DNA of 64,000 bases, from contig NZ_JACJRV010000012.1 of assembly GCF_014697475.1 (NCBI RefSeq), positions 81,924 to 145,923 of the forward strand. Reading direction: 5' to 3'. The position numbers and the translations under genes were made by a program. The stretch comes from Nostoc sp. FACHB-152. GTDB taxonomy: Bacteria; Cyanobacteriota; Cyanobacteriia; Cyanobacteriales; Nostocaceae. Of this stretch, positions 55,215 through 64,000 are shown one piece after another. The stretch's first letter is position 1. Every line of letters starts with the position of its first letter. The notes beneath the pieces are model-generated. The model searched no databases. It saw only the letters and a list, made by a program, of their open reading frames with translations, and was not told the origin of the DNA.

Positions 55215-56096
55215 TATTAATTTAATATAAAACTATTGACTTTTGAATACCTACGCTTAACAGTCAATAAGAAAAGATATGCTATTTAGATGTACCACAG
55301 CTTAGTAACTCATTACATATAGCAACCCTAAAGGGGAATTAAACAAATCTATTGCCTATTCCCTATTGCCTGCATCTAAGAGCAGTTTAGAAATTAAATA
55401 GGATTGCTATATCAGTCTGCTGTTAATAGCGATCGCCTATTTTATAAGATTTCAATATTAGTCATAGTTACGACCAATTCTGGCTACGGAAAACCTGTGC
55501 TAAAAATAGACTTTAATACATTCCTAGACTAGATCTAGCAAATTAAGATGTTATAACAAAGTTTAAGGATTTAGTCTAGGAATAAATTTGCCAAAAGTAT
55601 ATGTATATACTATTTTACAAAATTACGTCTACGCTTGAATACATCAACAAATCAATGATCGCTGCAAAATGGTTAAGTAAATATACTTATTTAATTATCA
55701 TATTACTTATCTAGAGTTACTAAATACTTTCAACTCGAAAATCACTGGGAACTACTTTTAGAAACAAATGCAGTTGTTTCACATAGGCAACAACAACTTT
55801 GTTAACCTTAAAATTAAATTTATCAGTGTATAACGGTTAGATAACTGCAATATTTTGCCCAAAGAAGGTTCAGTAAATTCTGGGGTGTGCAAAATATATA
55901 TTTACTTTACAAACAATTTACTAAATCAAATTTAAATTTAAGAACGCAAAGTCTACGCTCCCAGCTTATAAAGATGGGATGCAGATGTAGTAAAACTTGG
56001 TAAATCCTTGTTGGCATGAATTTTCCGATTTTTCAGCGAGGTACTAAGTAACTATCAGTTTGAGAAAATGATGAAATTGATTAGAAGCAAAGCATA
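55215..56096. other. AT-rich intergenic region
   Basis: 882 bp upstream of the REC-GGDEF-EAL gene. It contains a MITE-like repeat (55317-55413). No gene is seen. Confidence 0.5.
55317..55413. repeat. MITE-like repeat, copy 2
   Basis: Partner of 3406-3491, with ends atatagcaaccct / ggattgctatat and the same 20-bp core. The two copies differ by short indels. Confidence 0.7.
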
Positions 56097-57932
56097 ATGA
56101 AATACGAGCAATTAAATCCTGATAAAAAAGATATTTTAATTATTGACGACCGGCCAGACAACTTGCGAGTTCTCTCTTCACTACTAACAAGGGAAGGGTA
56201 TAACGTTCGCAAAGCCTTAAATTGGCAAATGGCTTTTATTGCTTGTCAAACAGTACTACCGGATCTAATCTTACTTGATATTATGATGCCGGAAGTTGAT
56301 GGTTATGAAGTTTGCCAACGTTTTAAAGAATGGGATTTAACGGCAGATATTCCAGTAATTTTTATTAGTGCTTTAGATGATGTTTTTGATAAAGTCAAAG
56401 CTTTTAGATTAGGAGCAGTAGATTATATTACCAAACCCTTTGAGTTTGAAGAAGTTATTGTCCGAGTACAAAATCAACTAGCTCTCAGAACAGCACAGCT
56501 AGAAGTAATCAGACTCAATACCGAACTAGAGGAAAGGGTAAAACATCGTACTTGGGAATTAGAAAATACTCTCCAAAAACTTCAAATAGAAATCGCATCT
56601 CGGCAACAGCTGCAAGACAAATTATTAGATATAGTTCTGCATGATAATCTGACTGGATTACCAAACAGAGTGTTATTTATTAGACGATTAGGCAAAGCAC
56701 TTAATTTTGCTAAACAAGATTCTAACTATCAGTTTGCTGTACTGTATTTAGATTGCGATCGCTTTAAAGTTGTCAATGACTCTCTAGGCCATACTGTAGG
56801 AGATGAATTAATCATTGCCATTGCTCATCGCCTGCAATTATGTCTCAAGCCAGGTGATACCTTGGCAAGGTTAGGTGGAGATGAATTTGGCATTCTTGTG
56901 GAAAATATTATCGATATTAGTTCCGCTATTCAAGTTGCCGAAAGAATCTTACAACAGTTTTCTATTACCTTTAAATTATCTAGATATGAAGTGTTTATGA
57001 ATGCGAGCATTGGCATTAATTGGGGTAATAAATACTATGAAAAACCAGAGTATTTACTACGTGATGCTGATACAGCAATGTATAGAGCTAAATCTCTCGG
57101 AAAAGCTAGATATAACATTTTTGATCCTGCCATGCATCAGGAGGCTATTCAACTTTTAGAGATAGAAAATGACCTACGTAGGGCTATCGAACGCCAAGAA
57201 TTTATCATATATTATCAGCCAATTATTTCCCTAATTACAGGAAAAGTTTCTGGATTTGAAGCACTGGTGCGTTGGCAACATCCAGTGCGTGGTTTAATTC
57301 CTCCTTTGGAGTTTATGCCTGTAGCAGAAGAAACAGGTTTAATTAGTGCTATTGATCTGTGGGTGATGCAATCAGCTTGTCATCAACTATATAGTTGGCA
57401 GGCGCACCCATCTGTACCAAAAAACTTAACTATTAGTGTTAATTTAAGCGCAAAACTTTTTACTCAGCCTCACTTAATAGCCAAAATTGATCAAATTATT
57501 TATGAATCAAAAATTAATCCATGTAATTTAGAATTAGAAATTACTGAAAGTGTCATTATGGAAAATAATGATATAGTCAGAACAATTATCGAACAAATTA
57601 AAATGCGGCAGGTTAAGTTAGTAATGGATGACTTTGGTACTGGTTATTCTTCTCTTAGCTATCTCCACAGTTTTCCTATCAACTCACTAAAAATTGATAA
57701 ATCTTTCATTGGTAGAATGCACTTGCATCAAGAGAACATGGGACTAGTACCAGCAATCATTAGTATTGCTGAATCAATGGGAATTACTGTGACTGCCGAA
57801 GGAGTCGAAACACCAGAACAATTAGCAAAATTAAGAAACCTAAACTGTAATTCTGCCCAAGGATACTTTTTTTCTAAACCTCTAGAGGAAAAATCTATTC
57901 TCAATTTTATTGCCGCAGCACCTCAGTGGTAG
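56097..57932 (+). CDS. REC-GGDEF-EAL response regulator (c-di-GMP turnover)
   Basis: A 611-residue protein. The receiver (~12-130) has the acceptor Asp in DLILLDIMMPEVDGYEV and Lys in DYITKPFEFEE. A coiled coil (~140-180) precedes GGDEF (HDNLTGLPNRVLFIRRLG; intact LARLGGDEFGIL) and EAL (GFEALVRWQHP, LELEITESVI, MDDFGTGYSSLSYLH). Both catalytic motifs look intact, so it may synthesise and degrade c-di-GMP, with one activity dominating. It is controlled by a histidine kinase encoded elsewhere. The gene is monocistronic. Confidence 0.92.
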   Translation: MKYEQLNPDKKDILIIDDRPDNLRVLSSLLTREGYNVRKALNWQMAFIACQTVLPDLILLDIMMPEVDGYEVCQRFKEWDLTADIPVIFISALDDVFDKVKAFRLGAVDYITKPFEFEEVIVRVQNQLALRTAQLEVIRLNTELEERVKHRTWELENTLQKLQIEIASRQQLQDKLLDIVLHDNLTGLPNRVLFIRRLGKALNFAKQDSNYQFAVLYLDCDRFKVVNDSLGHTVGDELIIAIAHRLQLCLKPGDTLARLGGDEFGILVENIIDISSAIQVAERILQQFSITFKLSRYEVFMNASIGINWGNKYYEKPEYLLRDADTAMYRAKSLGKARYNIFDPAMHQEAIQLLEIENDLRRAIERQEFIIYYQPIISLITGKVSGFEALVRWQHPVRGLIPPLEFMPVAEETGLISAIDLWVMQSACHQLYSWQAHPSVPKNLTISVNLSAKLFTQPHLIAKIDQIIYESKINPCNLELEITESVIMENNDIVRTIIEQIKMRQVKLVMDDFGTGYSSLSYLHSFPINSLKIDKSFIGRMHLHQENMGLVPAIISIAESMGITVTAEGVETPEQLAKLRNLNCNSAQGYFFSKPLEEKSILNFIAAAPQW

Positions 57933-58315
57933 AGGCTAAATTTGCAAATCTGCTTCTCTATTGTAAAGATTGCTGCAAAAGTCATGAAAGCTGAGAAGGC
58001 GATCGCCAATAATGACCCTGAGATAGATGAATCTGTGCAATCGCTTCTGTTTAACTATCAAACTTGTAAATAATCTGGTACATAACCTCAGTATTAATCT
58101 CGACAACATATGCATAAAAATGAAATTTATGATTTTTAATAAATAAAAATTAATAAGTACTAGCTAAAAGTATCTCAGAGAATCTTTTGCAGTAGTAGGT
58201 TGACAGTCACTCTCAAAAGTGGGAGCCTGGGTACTCATAACTGAGAATCAGGAAACCAAAATTTTTTATTCACTAAAGACTTCTATTTTCAGTTACATAA
58301 AAGCATAATAGAGAT
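57933..58315. other. Intergenic region upstream of ldpA
   Basis: AT-rich with one HIP1 site near 58001. No gene or clear structure is seen. Confidence 0.5.
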
Positions 58316-59539
58316 GTGACTGATCTGTTCGCCCCTTTACACTCATTGAAACAAGGTAACTGGTTCAAGCTCATCTGTGGAGCCAGCTATCAACATCTGC
58401 CAGCAGTCAGAAGTTTATCATTAGCCTATACTTTGGCTGGTGCTGACTGCATAGATGTGGCAGCTGATCCAGCTGTGATAGCAGCAGCCCAAGAAGCACT
58501 GCAAGTAGCCAAAACTTTAGCTAGAGAAGCTCAAAAACGAGGCTTTAGCTATAGAGGCAATTCACCGTTTTTAATGATGAGCTTGAATGATGGCGAAGAT
58601 CCTCATTTTCGCAAAGCTGAGTTTGACTCAACTAAGTGTCCCGCCCATTGTCCAAGACCCTGTGAACGAGTTTGTCCAGCACAAGCGATCGTATTTAACC
58701 GCAGCCAAGATAATTTTTCAGGAGTTGAATTTCAGAAATGCTACGGTTGCGGTCGTTGCATACCATTGTGTCCATACGATATAATTTATACTAGTTCACA
58801 TATGTCAACACCACAGGCGATCGCGCCAATGGTGATGTCAGAGGGAATAGATGCCATAGAAATTCACACAAAAGTAGGTCGGTTAGCAGAATTTCAAAAA
58901 TTATGGCAAGTAATTTCACCGTGGGCTGAACAACTCAAGGTAGTAGCTATCAGTTGTCCTGATGGCGAAGGCATGATCGACTATTTACGTGCAATTTATG
59001 AAATTATAATTCCACGACCTCAGACCATAATTTGGCAAACCGATGGTCGGCCCATGAGTGGTGATATTGGAGATGGTACCACTCTAGCCGCAGTCAAATT
59101 AGGTCAAAAAGTTTTGTCAGCGAAGTTACCGGGATATGTGCAATTAGCAGGTGGCACTAATAGCTACACCGTTGCTAAGTTAAAAGCAATGGGACTACTT
59201 AAGGAAGCAAGGGAGCAGGGGAGCAGGGGAGCAGGGGAGCAGGGGAGCCAGTACGTTGCGGAGGTTCCCTCCGTTGTAGCAACTGGCGAGAGCAGAGGAG
59301 AGAACTTACTCCAGAATTTCTCCTCCGCCCCTCCGCCCCTCCGCCCCTCTGCCTCAGTTGCTGGGGTTGCCTACGGAAGCTACGCCCGTGTATTGCTGTC
59401 GCCAATTCTCGATCAGTTAGAGGATAAGGAGGTGAATAACACCAATGTCAAAGCGACTGTCCGCCTGGAAGAACAACCAGACTTACTCTGGGAAGCTGTA
59501 GAGCTTGCCCATTCTCTCGTTTCCCAGCTCAAGTCATAG
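58316..59539 (+). CDS. ldpA: LdpA, light-dependent period (circadian input) iron-sulfur protein
   Basis: A 407-residue protein matching cyanobacterial LdpA, which links cell redox state to the KaiABC clock. Two 4Fe-4S motifs are clear: CPAHCPRPCERVCPAQA and CYGCGRCIPLCPYD. Further marks are N-terminal PLHSLKQGNWFKLICGAS, GDIGDGTTLAAVKLGQ and VAYGSYARVLLSPILDQLE. The start is GTG at 58316 (VTDLFAPLH). Between GLLKE and VAGVAYGSYARV there is a ~50-residue insertion rich in Gly, Ser and Pro, from an in-frame repeat. Ycf45 follows 51 nt downstream. Confidence 0.9.
   Translation: MTDLFAPLHSLKQGNWFKLICGASYQHLPAVRSLSLAYTLAGADCIDVAADPAVIAAAQEALQVAKTLAREAQKRGFSYRGNSPFLMMSLNDGEDPHFRKAEFDSTKCPAHCPRPCERVCPAQAIVFNRSQDNFSGVEFQKCYGCGRCIPLCPYDIIYTSSHMSTPQAIAPMVMSEGIDAIEIHTKVGRLAEFQKLWQVISPWAEQLKVVAISCPDGEGMIDYLRAIYEIIIPRPQTIIWQTDGRPMSGDIGDGTTLAAVKLGQKVLSAKLPGYVQLAGGTNSYTVAKLKAMGLLKEAREQGSRGAGEQGSQYVAEVPSVVATGESRGENLLQNFSSAPPPLRPSASVAGVAYGSYARVLLSPILDQLEDKEVNNTNVKATVRLEEQPDLLWEAVELAHSLVSQLKS
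59206..59352. repeat. Repeat insertion inside ldpA
   Basis: About 147 bp: octads of ggggagca type (59211-59249), a degenerate GC-rich middle, then three perfect copies of ccgcccct (59325-59348). The G-rich and C-rich arms are partly complementary. Its length is a multiple of three and it has no stop in the ldpA frame. Exact edges are inferred from where LdpA-like residues resume. Confidence 0.75.
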
Positions 59540-59590
59540 CAGGAGCGTAATCGCTCGTTCGTTATCTCTCAAAACGTCACATTAGAAAGC

Positions 59591-61333
59591 ATGACGATTA
59601 AAGACGATCTCCAAAAGTTATTAGACATCTTGCCCCAAGACTTGCGACAAGTACTAGAAAATCATCCTCAACGAGATAGTTTAGTTGAAGTTGTCTTGGA
59701 TTTGGGTCGTCGCCCAGAGGCTCGCTTCCCAAATCAAGCTGAGTATCTGAGCGAAATACCTGTAACTCAAGCACAAATTGATGATTGCATTCAGCGAGTC
59801 GGAACCTTTGGCGGAGATAATCGAGCAGGAATTGAGCAAACTTTGCATCGCATCAGTGCTATCCGCAACCGCAATGGCAAGATTATTGGCTTAACCTGTC
59901 GTGTCGGTCGTGCGGTATTCGGCACTATTGGCATGATCCGCGATTTGGTAGAAACTGGTAAATCCATCCTTATGCTGGGTCGTCCAGGTGTGGGGAAAAC
60001 TACCGCCCTACGGGAAATCGCCCGTGTATTGGCGGATGAGTTAAATAAACGAGTAGTAATTATCGACACCTCCAACGAAATCGCTGGGGATGGTGATGTT
60101 GCCCATCCTGCCATTGGTCGTGCTAGAAGGATGCAAGTAGCTCATCCAGAACTTCAGCATCAAGTCATGATTGAGGCAGTAGAAAACCATATGCCAGAAG
60201 TCATTGTCATTGATGAAATTGGCACAGAACTGGAAGCCTTAGCAGCTCGTACCATTGCCGAACGAGGTGTGCAATTGGTCGGTACTGCTCACGGGAACCA
60301 AATTGAAAACCTGATTAAAAATCCTACCCTGTCTGATTTGGTTGGAGGTATTCAGGCTGTGACCTTGGGAGACGATGAAGCAAGAAGGCGCGGTTCGCAA
60401 AAGACGGTGTTAGAACGCAAAGCCCCTCCCACCTTCGAGATTGCTGTTGAAATGTTAGAACGACAGCGTTGGGTAGTCCATGAAAGTGTTGCTGACACAG
60501 TAGATACTTTATTGCGCGGACGGCAACCAAGCCCACAAACGCGCACTGTGGATGATAACGGCAAAGTAGCAATTACTCGGCAGCTATCTGTTGTCAATGG
60601 CCGTGGCGGTGGACAGCAGTTGGCAAGCGGTGGGGAAGACTCTTTCTCGTCAGGGCGGCAATCTGGCAGCTGGCGTTCATCAGGACAAATGGTAGCCCTG
60701 CCACCATTGACTATAGAGCGAGAAAAGGTTGGACAAAGCGAGTTTGACCGCTTGCTAGATGAATCCTTTAACTATTCGGATGCGATTGATTTTGCTGCTA
60801 GCAAGAATGCTGGGCCAAACGGGGAAGATTTGCCACTGCACGTTTACCCGTATGGAGTTAGTCGTCATCAGCTAGAACAGGTAATTAGTGTGTTGACTTT
60901 GCCTGTGGTCTTGACAAAAGACATCGATACTGCTGATGCGATTTTGGCATTGCGATCGCACGTCAAAAACCACGCTAAACTACGGCAAATGGCTAAAGCC
61001 CGTCATGTACCTATCCACATGATTAAGGCTAGTACCATTCCGCAAATTACCCGTGGACTGCGACGGTTGCTCAACATCGACGACCCAGAAATCGCTGATG
61101 ACCGCGAATTGCAACTGTTCTTGCACAGTGGTAGCGATGACGAAATTGATGCCCTTGAAGAAGCCAGACTTGCTGTAGAGCAAATTGTCATTCCTAAAGG
61201 ACAACCAGTGGAGTTATTGCCCCGTTCTCCTCAAGTCCGCAAAATGCAGCATGAGTTGGTAGAACACTATCGCCTCAAATCCCATAGCTTTGGCGAAGAA
61301 CCTAATCGTCGCTTAAGGATTTATCCGGCGTAA
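59591..61333 (+). CDS. ycf45: Ycf45-type P-loop ATPase with R3H domain
   Basis: A 580-residue protein. The N-terminal half is a SpoIIIAA-like ATPase: Walker A MLGRPGVGKTTALREIARVL, Walker B VIVIDEIGTELEA, then LVGTAHGNQIENL. A linker (~345-385, Ser/Gly/Gln-rich) precedes a C-terminal region with YPYGVSRHQLEQ and the nucleic-acid-binding R3H motif (MQHELVEHYRLKSHSFG...NRRLRI). It is conserved in cyanobacteria and some plastids; single-stranded nucleic-acid binding is likely, the cellular role unproven. It follows ldpA by 51 nt, on the same strand. Confidence 0.92.
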   Translation: MTIKDDLQKLLDILPQDLRQVLENHPQRDSLVEVVLDLGRRPEARFPNQAEYLSEIPVTQAQIDDCIQRVGTFGGDNRAGIEQTLHRISAIRNRNGKIIGLTCRVGRAVFGTIGMIRDLVETGKSILMLGRPGVGKTTALREIARVLADELNKRVVIIDTSNEIAGDGDVAHPAIGRARRMQVAHPELQHQVMIEAVENHMPEVIVIDEIGTELEALAARTIAERGVQLVGTAHGNQIENLIKNPTLSDLVGGIQAVTLGDDEARRRGSQKTVLERKAPPTFEIAVEMLERQRWVVHESVADTVDTLLRGRQPSPQTRTVDDNGKVAITRQLSVVNGRGGGQQLASGGEDSFSSGRQSGSWRSSGQMVALPPLTIEREKVGQSEFDRLLDESFNYSDAIDFAASKNAGPNGEDLPLHVYPYGVSRHQLEQVISVLTLPVVLTKDIDTADAILALRSHVKNHAKLRQMAKARHVPIHMIKASTIPQITRGLRRLLNIDDPEIADDRELQLFLHSGSDDEIDALEEARLAVEQIVIPKGQPVELLPRSPQVRKMQHELVEHYRLKSHSFGEEPNRRLRIYPA

Positions 61334-61404
61334 TTAAGATGGGTGTAAGGGTGTAGGGGTAAGAATTTTATTCACTTACACCCCACACCCCTATACCCCT
61401 AGTT

Positions 61405-62127
61405 TCAAGGTGCTAATCGACCTTTACCTAAACGCTGCTTTTCATACCATTGTGCGATCGCTGGTACCCACTCTGCAAAATGAGGCCACATTAATTCGCA
61501 CAGCTTTTGAATTTCTAATTGAGCATCTTTTTTATTTCTCAGGTCGCAAAAATGCAAAAACGACCTGACATTAAAGCTCACTACAAAATGTTGGCGATAA
61601 TCAAAAGGTACTATCCCTCTAGCGTGTTCTTCAGACATCCCAGCTTGGAAACTAGCCGTATATCGCTTCGCCGCTTCCCGACACCAGTCTAAATCCGCCG
61701 CGCGCTGCTCTGGAGAATAGTAATATTTTTTGCCTTGTCTATCTGTGTAATGACCAACAGGACGCAGATAAAATACGTCTTCTATGTCTTTTTTACCTTC
61801 TAGTACCAGTATAAATTGTTCACCCGTATACCTAAAAGATTGAACATCAAAACTCACGCCGACCCTGTGAGTCCGGGCTTGTTGCATGACGCTGTGCGGA
61901 AAATAACCGCAGTTAAACACAATTTGGGGATGTTCTAGCGGCCCGTAGTGTCCCCGTTCTCCTGCTAGAAGTCGCTTAACGATAACTTCGCCGCATTGTG
62001 ATTCCGAAGGCCATGAATCTCGCTCATCAACTACAAATGCGTCGGTGTAGTCCTGGTGCATTGCAGCATAAATTACTTGCTGCGGGTTTGGTGTTTTGGC
62101 AATAACCTCTACTCGGAATCGATGCAT
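61405..62127 (-). CDS. thyX: Flavin-dependent thymidylate synthase ThyX
   Basis: A 240-residue enzyme making dTMP from dUMP with FAD and folate. The ThyX signature is present in diverged form, QQARTHRVGVSFDVQSFRY; other marks are GPLEHPQIVFNCGYFPHSVM, YYYSPEQRAADLDWC and SFLHFCDLRNKKDAQLEI. I start at 62127 (MHRFRVEVIAKTPNPQQ), the cyanobacterial family start; an ATG at 62175 would add 16 residues. It faces ycf45 tail to tail, with a g/c-rich short-repeat spacer. Confidence 0.95.
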   Translation of the reverse strand: MHRFRVEVIAKTPNPQQVIYAAMHQDYTDAFVVDERDSWPSESQCGEVIVKRLLAGERGHYGPLEHPQIVFNCGYFPHSVMQQARTHRVGVSFDVQSFRYTGEQFILVLEGKKDIEDVFYLRPVGHYTDRQGKKYYYSPEQRAADLDWCREAAKRYTASFQAGMSEEHARGIVPFDYRQHFVVSFNVRSFLHFCDLRNKKDAQLEIQKLCELMWPHFAEWVPAIAQWYEKQRLGKGRLAP

Positions 62128-62246
62128 GACTTTTCTCAGATGGGAAACGAGGAGTAGAGCCTGTTTTTTCAACATGGCTAGAAACTCAATCCACCATCAT
62201 ATATCTTTGGGCTGACTCATATACTTTACAAAAGTTTATTTTGTTT

Positions 62247-62264
62247 GTTACACTTCTTTACAAG
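62247..62264 (+). promoter_or_regulatory. Candidate HLR1 (RpaB) element upstream of hli
   Basis: gttaca-ct-tc-tttaca-ag is close to the HLR1 consensus, two TTACA half sites separated by 4 nt. Position is 24-41 nt before the hli start. Two flanking bases differ from consensus. Confidence 0.45.
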
Positions 62265-62287
62265 CAAAAGCAATTGGGGAAAACTTC

Positions 62288-62503
62288 ATGAATATCAACG
62301 GTTCCATTGTTGACGATCAGGGAAAAATGAATAATTTTGCGGTTGAGCCAAAAGTTTATGTAGATGAACAAGGCGATCGCACCGGACTCACACCCTACGC
62401 AGAACTGCTTAATGGTCGTTTAGCCATGATTGGCTTTATCTCGCTGATAGCATTAGAAGTATTCACAGGGCATGGCATATTTGGTTTATTAAGAAGCTTT
62501 TAA
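62288..62503 (+). CDS. High-light-inducible protein (Hlip, CAB/ELIP/HLIP superfamily)
   Basis: A 71-residue thylakoid protein with one membrane helix carrying the chlorophyll-binding motif [16 protein letters not shown]. It protects photosystems and stores or recycles chlorophyll under light stress. The N-terminal ~40 residues are polar and stromal. It has its own terminator. The HLR1-like site fits light-stress control by RpaB. Confidence 0.93.
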   Translation: MNINGSIVDDQGKMNNFAVEPKVYVDEQGDRTGLTPYAELLNGRLAMIGFISLIALEVFTGHGIFGLLRSF

Positions 62504-62541
62504 CAATTAAATTTTTAAAACGCAATTTTTTTATACATTTA

Positions 62542-62576
62542 TAGAGACGGGAAATTTCCCGTCTCTAATTTTTTGC
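62542..62576 (+). terminator. Rho-independent terminator of the hli gene
   Basis: A perfect 26-bp palindrome, arm tagagacgggaaa, followed by aatttttt. It ends 24 nt before the next gene. Confidence 0.9.
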
Positions 62577-62599
62577 AGGGTAAAAGTATCAGGTGAATT

Positions 62600-63181
62600 A
62601 TGGTATTAACTGCTTCAACAATGTTATCTTTACGCACTCAAGCACCAGAATTTCATCTACCAGAAGTAGTATCTGGTGAGACAATTTCACTATCCAGTTT
62701 TGCAGATAAAAAAGCACTGTTGGTAATGTTTATTTGTCGGCATTGCCCATTTGTAAAACATATCCAAACCCAATTAGCACTGTTAGGAAAAGATTATTTC
62801 AATAGTGATTTAGGCATTGTGGCTATCAGTGCCAACGATGCTAAAAACTACCCTGATGATGCACCAGACTCATTAAAAGTCATGGCTAGAGAATTAGATT
62901 TCAAATTCCCGTTATGTTACGACGAAACTCAGGAGACAGCAAAGACGTATACAGCAGCTTGTACCCCTGATTTTTTCTTATTTGATGAAGAGCGTAAACT
63001 TGTTTATCGCGGTCAACTTGATGATAGCCGCCCCAGTAATGGTAAACCAGTAACAGGAGCAGATTTACGCGCGGCTATTGATGCGGTGTTAGCGGGTAAA
63101 TCAATTACAAGCGAACAAAAGCCGAGTGTTGGCTGCAATATTAAATGGAAATCTGGGAATGAACCCAGTTATTTTGGATGA
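62600..63181 (+). CDS. Thioredoxin-fold peroxiredoxin-like protein
   Basis: A 193-residue protein of the AhpC/TSA-redoxin family: APEFHLPEVVSGETISLSSF, the CxxC-type site MFICRHCPFVKHI, VAISANDAKNYPDDAPDSLK, TPDFFLFDEERKLVYRGQLD and C-terminal KPSVGCNIKWK. It resembles thioredoxin-family proteins with CRHC. The cytosolic redox partner is unknown. It follows hli but is separated by the terminator. Confidence 0.87.
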   Translation: MVLTASTMLSLRTQAPEFHLPEVVSGETISLSSFADKKALLVMFICRHCPFVKHIQTQLALLGKDYFNSDLGIVAISANDAKNYPDDAPDSLKVMARELDFKFPLCYDETQETAKTYTAACTPDFFLFDEERKLVYRGQLDDSRPSNGKPVTGADLRAAIDAVLAGKSITSEQKPSVGCNIKWKSGNEPSYFG

Positions 63182-63336
63182 GACTAAGCCTGGCTAGAGG
63201 TTAGGGCTTAGAGAAGAAAGTTTTTTAGGTTTGATTGTAAAATTTTCTGGTAAATCGCTAACTTGAAAAATTGCTGAATGCTAAATACAAAATCTTAATC
63301 TCTAGTCCCTATCCTCTAGTCTCAAGTCTCTAATAT

Positions 63337-63615
63337 TTATTGTTGATGTCTGTTTGTATCCCAAGCATCTGTATTAATTTCGAGTTGTTTTTTGGCACGC
63401 TTCAACTGTTTCCATAAAGCTTTAATTTGCTGATAAGCTTCTTCTGGAGATAGCTTGCCATTTGTTTGCAAATTACTAATATAGCTGACTCTTTGAGCAA
63501 ACTCTTGTAAATTAGCGTTAAAAACTAAGTATTCTGGTTTGAATTGACCATAATAACAACTGCGTGGGTAAAGAAAATCTGATAGATTCGATAGAAAATC
63601 TGATTGCTCCGCCAT
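63337..63615 (-). CDS. Small conserved cyanobacterial protein, 92 residues
   Basis: Core FLYPRSCYYGQFKPEYLVFN, then FAQRVSYISNLQTNGKLSPE and EAYQQIKALWKQLKRAKKQL. This is a conserved small helical family of cyanobacteria, possibly DUF7219 (from memory, not certain). No signal or membrane segment. Function unknown. Confidence 0.7.
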   Translation of the reverse strand: MAEQSDFLSNLSDFLYPRSCYYGQFKPEYLVFNANLQEFAQRVSYISNLQTNGKLSPEEAYQQIKALWKQLKRAKKQLEINTDAWDTNRHQQ

Positions 63616-64000
63616 AACTATTTACGATTTGTAGAATGCTATAGAAAATTAGCAGATGAGCAACTTTAGCACATCTACTTTAAGGACAAAGTAGGCACGG
63701 ATACATGGATAATGAAACGATGTCAGGGAAGGAATAATGCAGCGAAAATATACCAATAAAGTTGGTATTAATTTTAAACTAACTAATTCCGAAAAAATGT
63801 AACAAAAATTACTTTTTTTGATGCCACAGCTAATGCTAAAGGCTTAGTAAGCTTAATACACCCTCCAAGATAATAACTGGGAAAAGATTGTATATATACC
63901 AATACCGTTGCCAAAATAAGAGCATGAAGAGGTAGGGCGTTTCGTAGTAGAGTTGTTGTCTCTCACAACGACAACTCAAAAACCACTAGTCGCCCATGCC
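63616..64000. other. Terminal intergenic region
   Basis: AT-rich; it contains taccaa-ttggta (63754-63770) and gagttgt / acaactc (63950-63977) inverted repeats. No gene is seen before the window edge. Confidence 0.45.

Overview
The window comes from a filamentous, probably heterocyst-forming cyanobacterium (Nostocales; Nostoc/Anabaena-like). Supporting genes are chlH (chlorophyll synthesis), CRR6 (NDH-1 assembly), Ycf35, Ycf45, the clock-input protein LdpA, a high-light-inducible protein and the XisH/XisI pair. The octamer GCGATCGC (HIP1) is abundant, heptad short tandem repeats recur, and many intergenic regions are AT-rich. No rRNA, complete tRNA or CRISPR array was seen.

Layout. 1-20 kb is mostly chromosomal backbone: acetolactate synthase (cut by the window edge), a TerB-like protein, an orphan ABC substrate-binding protein, CRR6-rdgB, a phosphoglucomutase/phosphomannomutase, an ABC1 kinase, a secreted GH13 amylase, a DUF2997-Ycf35-ferredoxin operon, a Phd/VapC pair, alaS, an HMA metallochaperone and a GGDEF protein. 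20.5-26 kb is an accessory block: Uma2 nuclease, VapBC, a GIY-YIG protein, orphan HigA, a small overlapping gene pair not usually picked up by gene finders, XisH/XisI and an unrecognised 358-aa protein, separated by HIP1-dense repeats. 26-35 kb holds chlH, an M23 peptidase, an Rpn-type nuclease, an LpxB-like glycosyltransferase and small hypotheticals.

35.5-48 kb is the most unusual part: about 12 kb with every gene on the minus strand. It includes a GC-rich, actinobacterial-looking lipoprotein hydrolase, a broken SnoaL-like gene, small secreted and membrane proteins, three consecutive CPBP membrane proteases (two GC-rich and without HIP1), a DsbA-like protein, an NTF2-like protein, and a NarL-type two-component pair whose kinase looks like a truncated cyanobacterial multidomain kinase. 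It is bounded by an XRE-regulator remnant and an IS5-type transposase remnant. It contains a partial duplication of the response-regulator 3' end. The hydrolase and one CPBP gene share an 81-bp leader, which suggests mosaic assembly.

48-64 kb returns to backbone: ruvC, yvcK, tsaE, a dihydroorotase-like gene broken by two frameshifts, lepB and a MOSC protein, a REC-GGDEF-EAL protein, ldpA (carrying an in-frame repeat insertion), ycf45, thyX, an hli gene with a candidate HLR1 element, a thioredoxin-fold protein and a small cyanobacterial protein. MITE-like repeats with terminal inverted repeats are scattered throughout; two families each have two copies inside this window.
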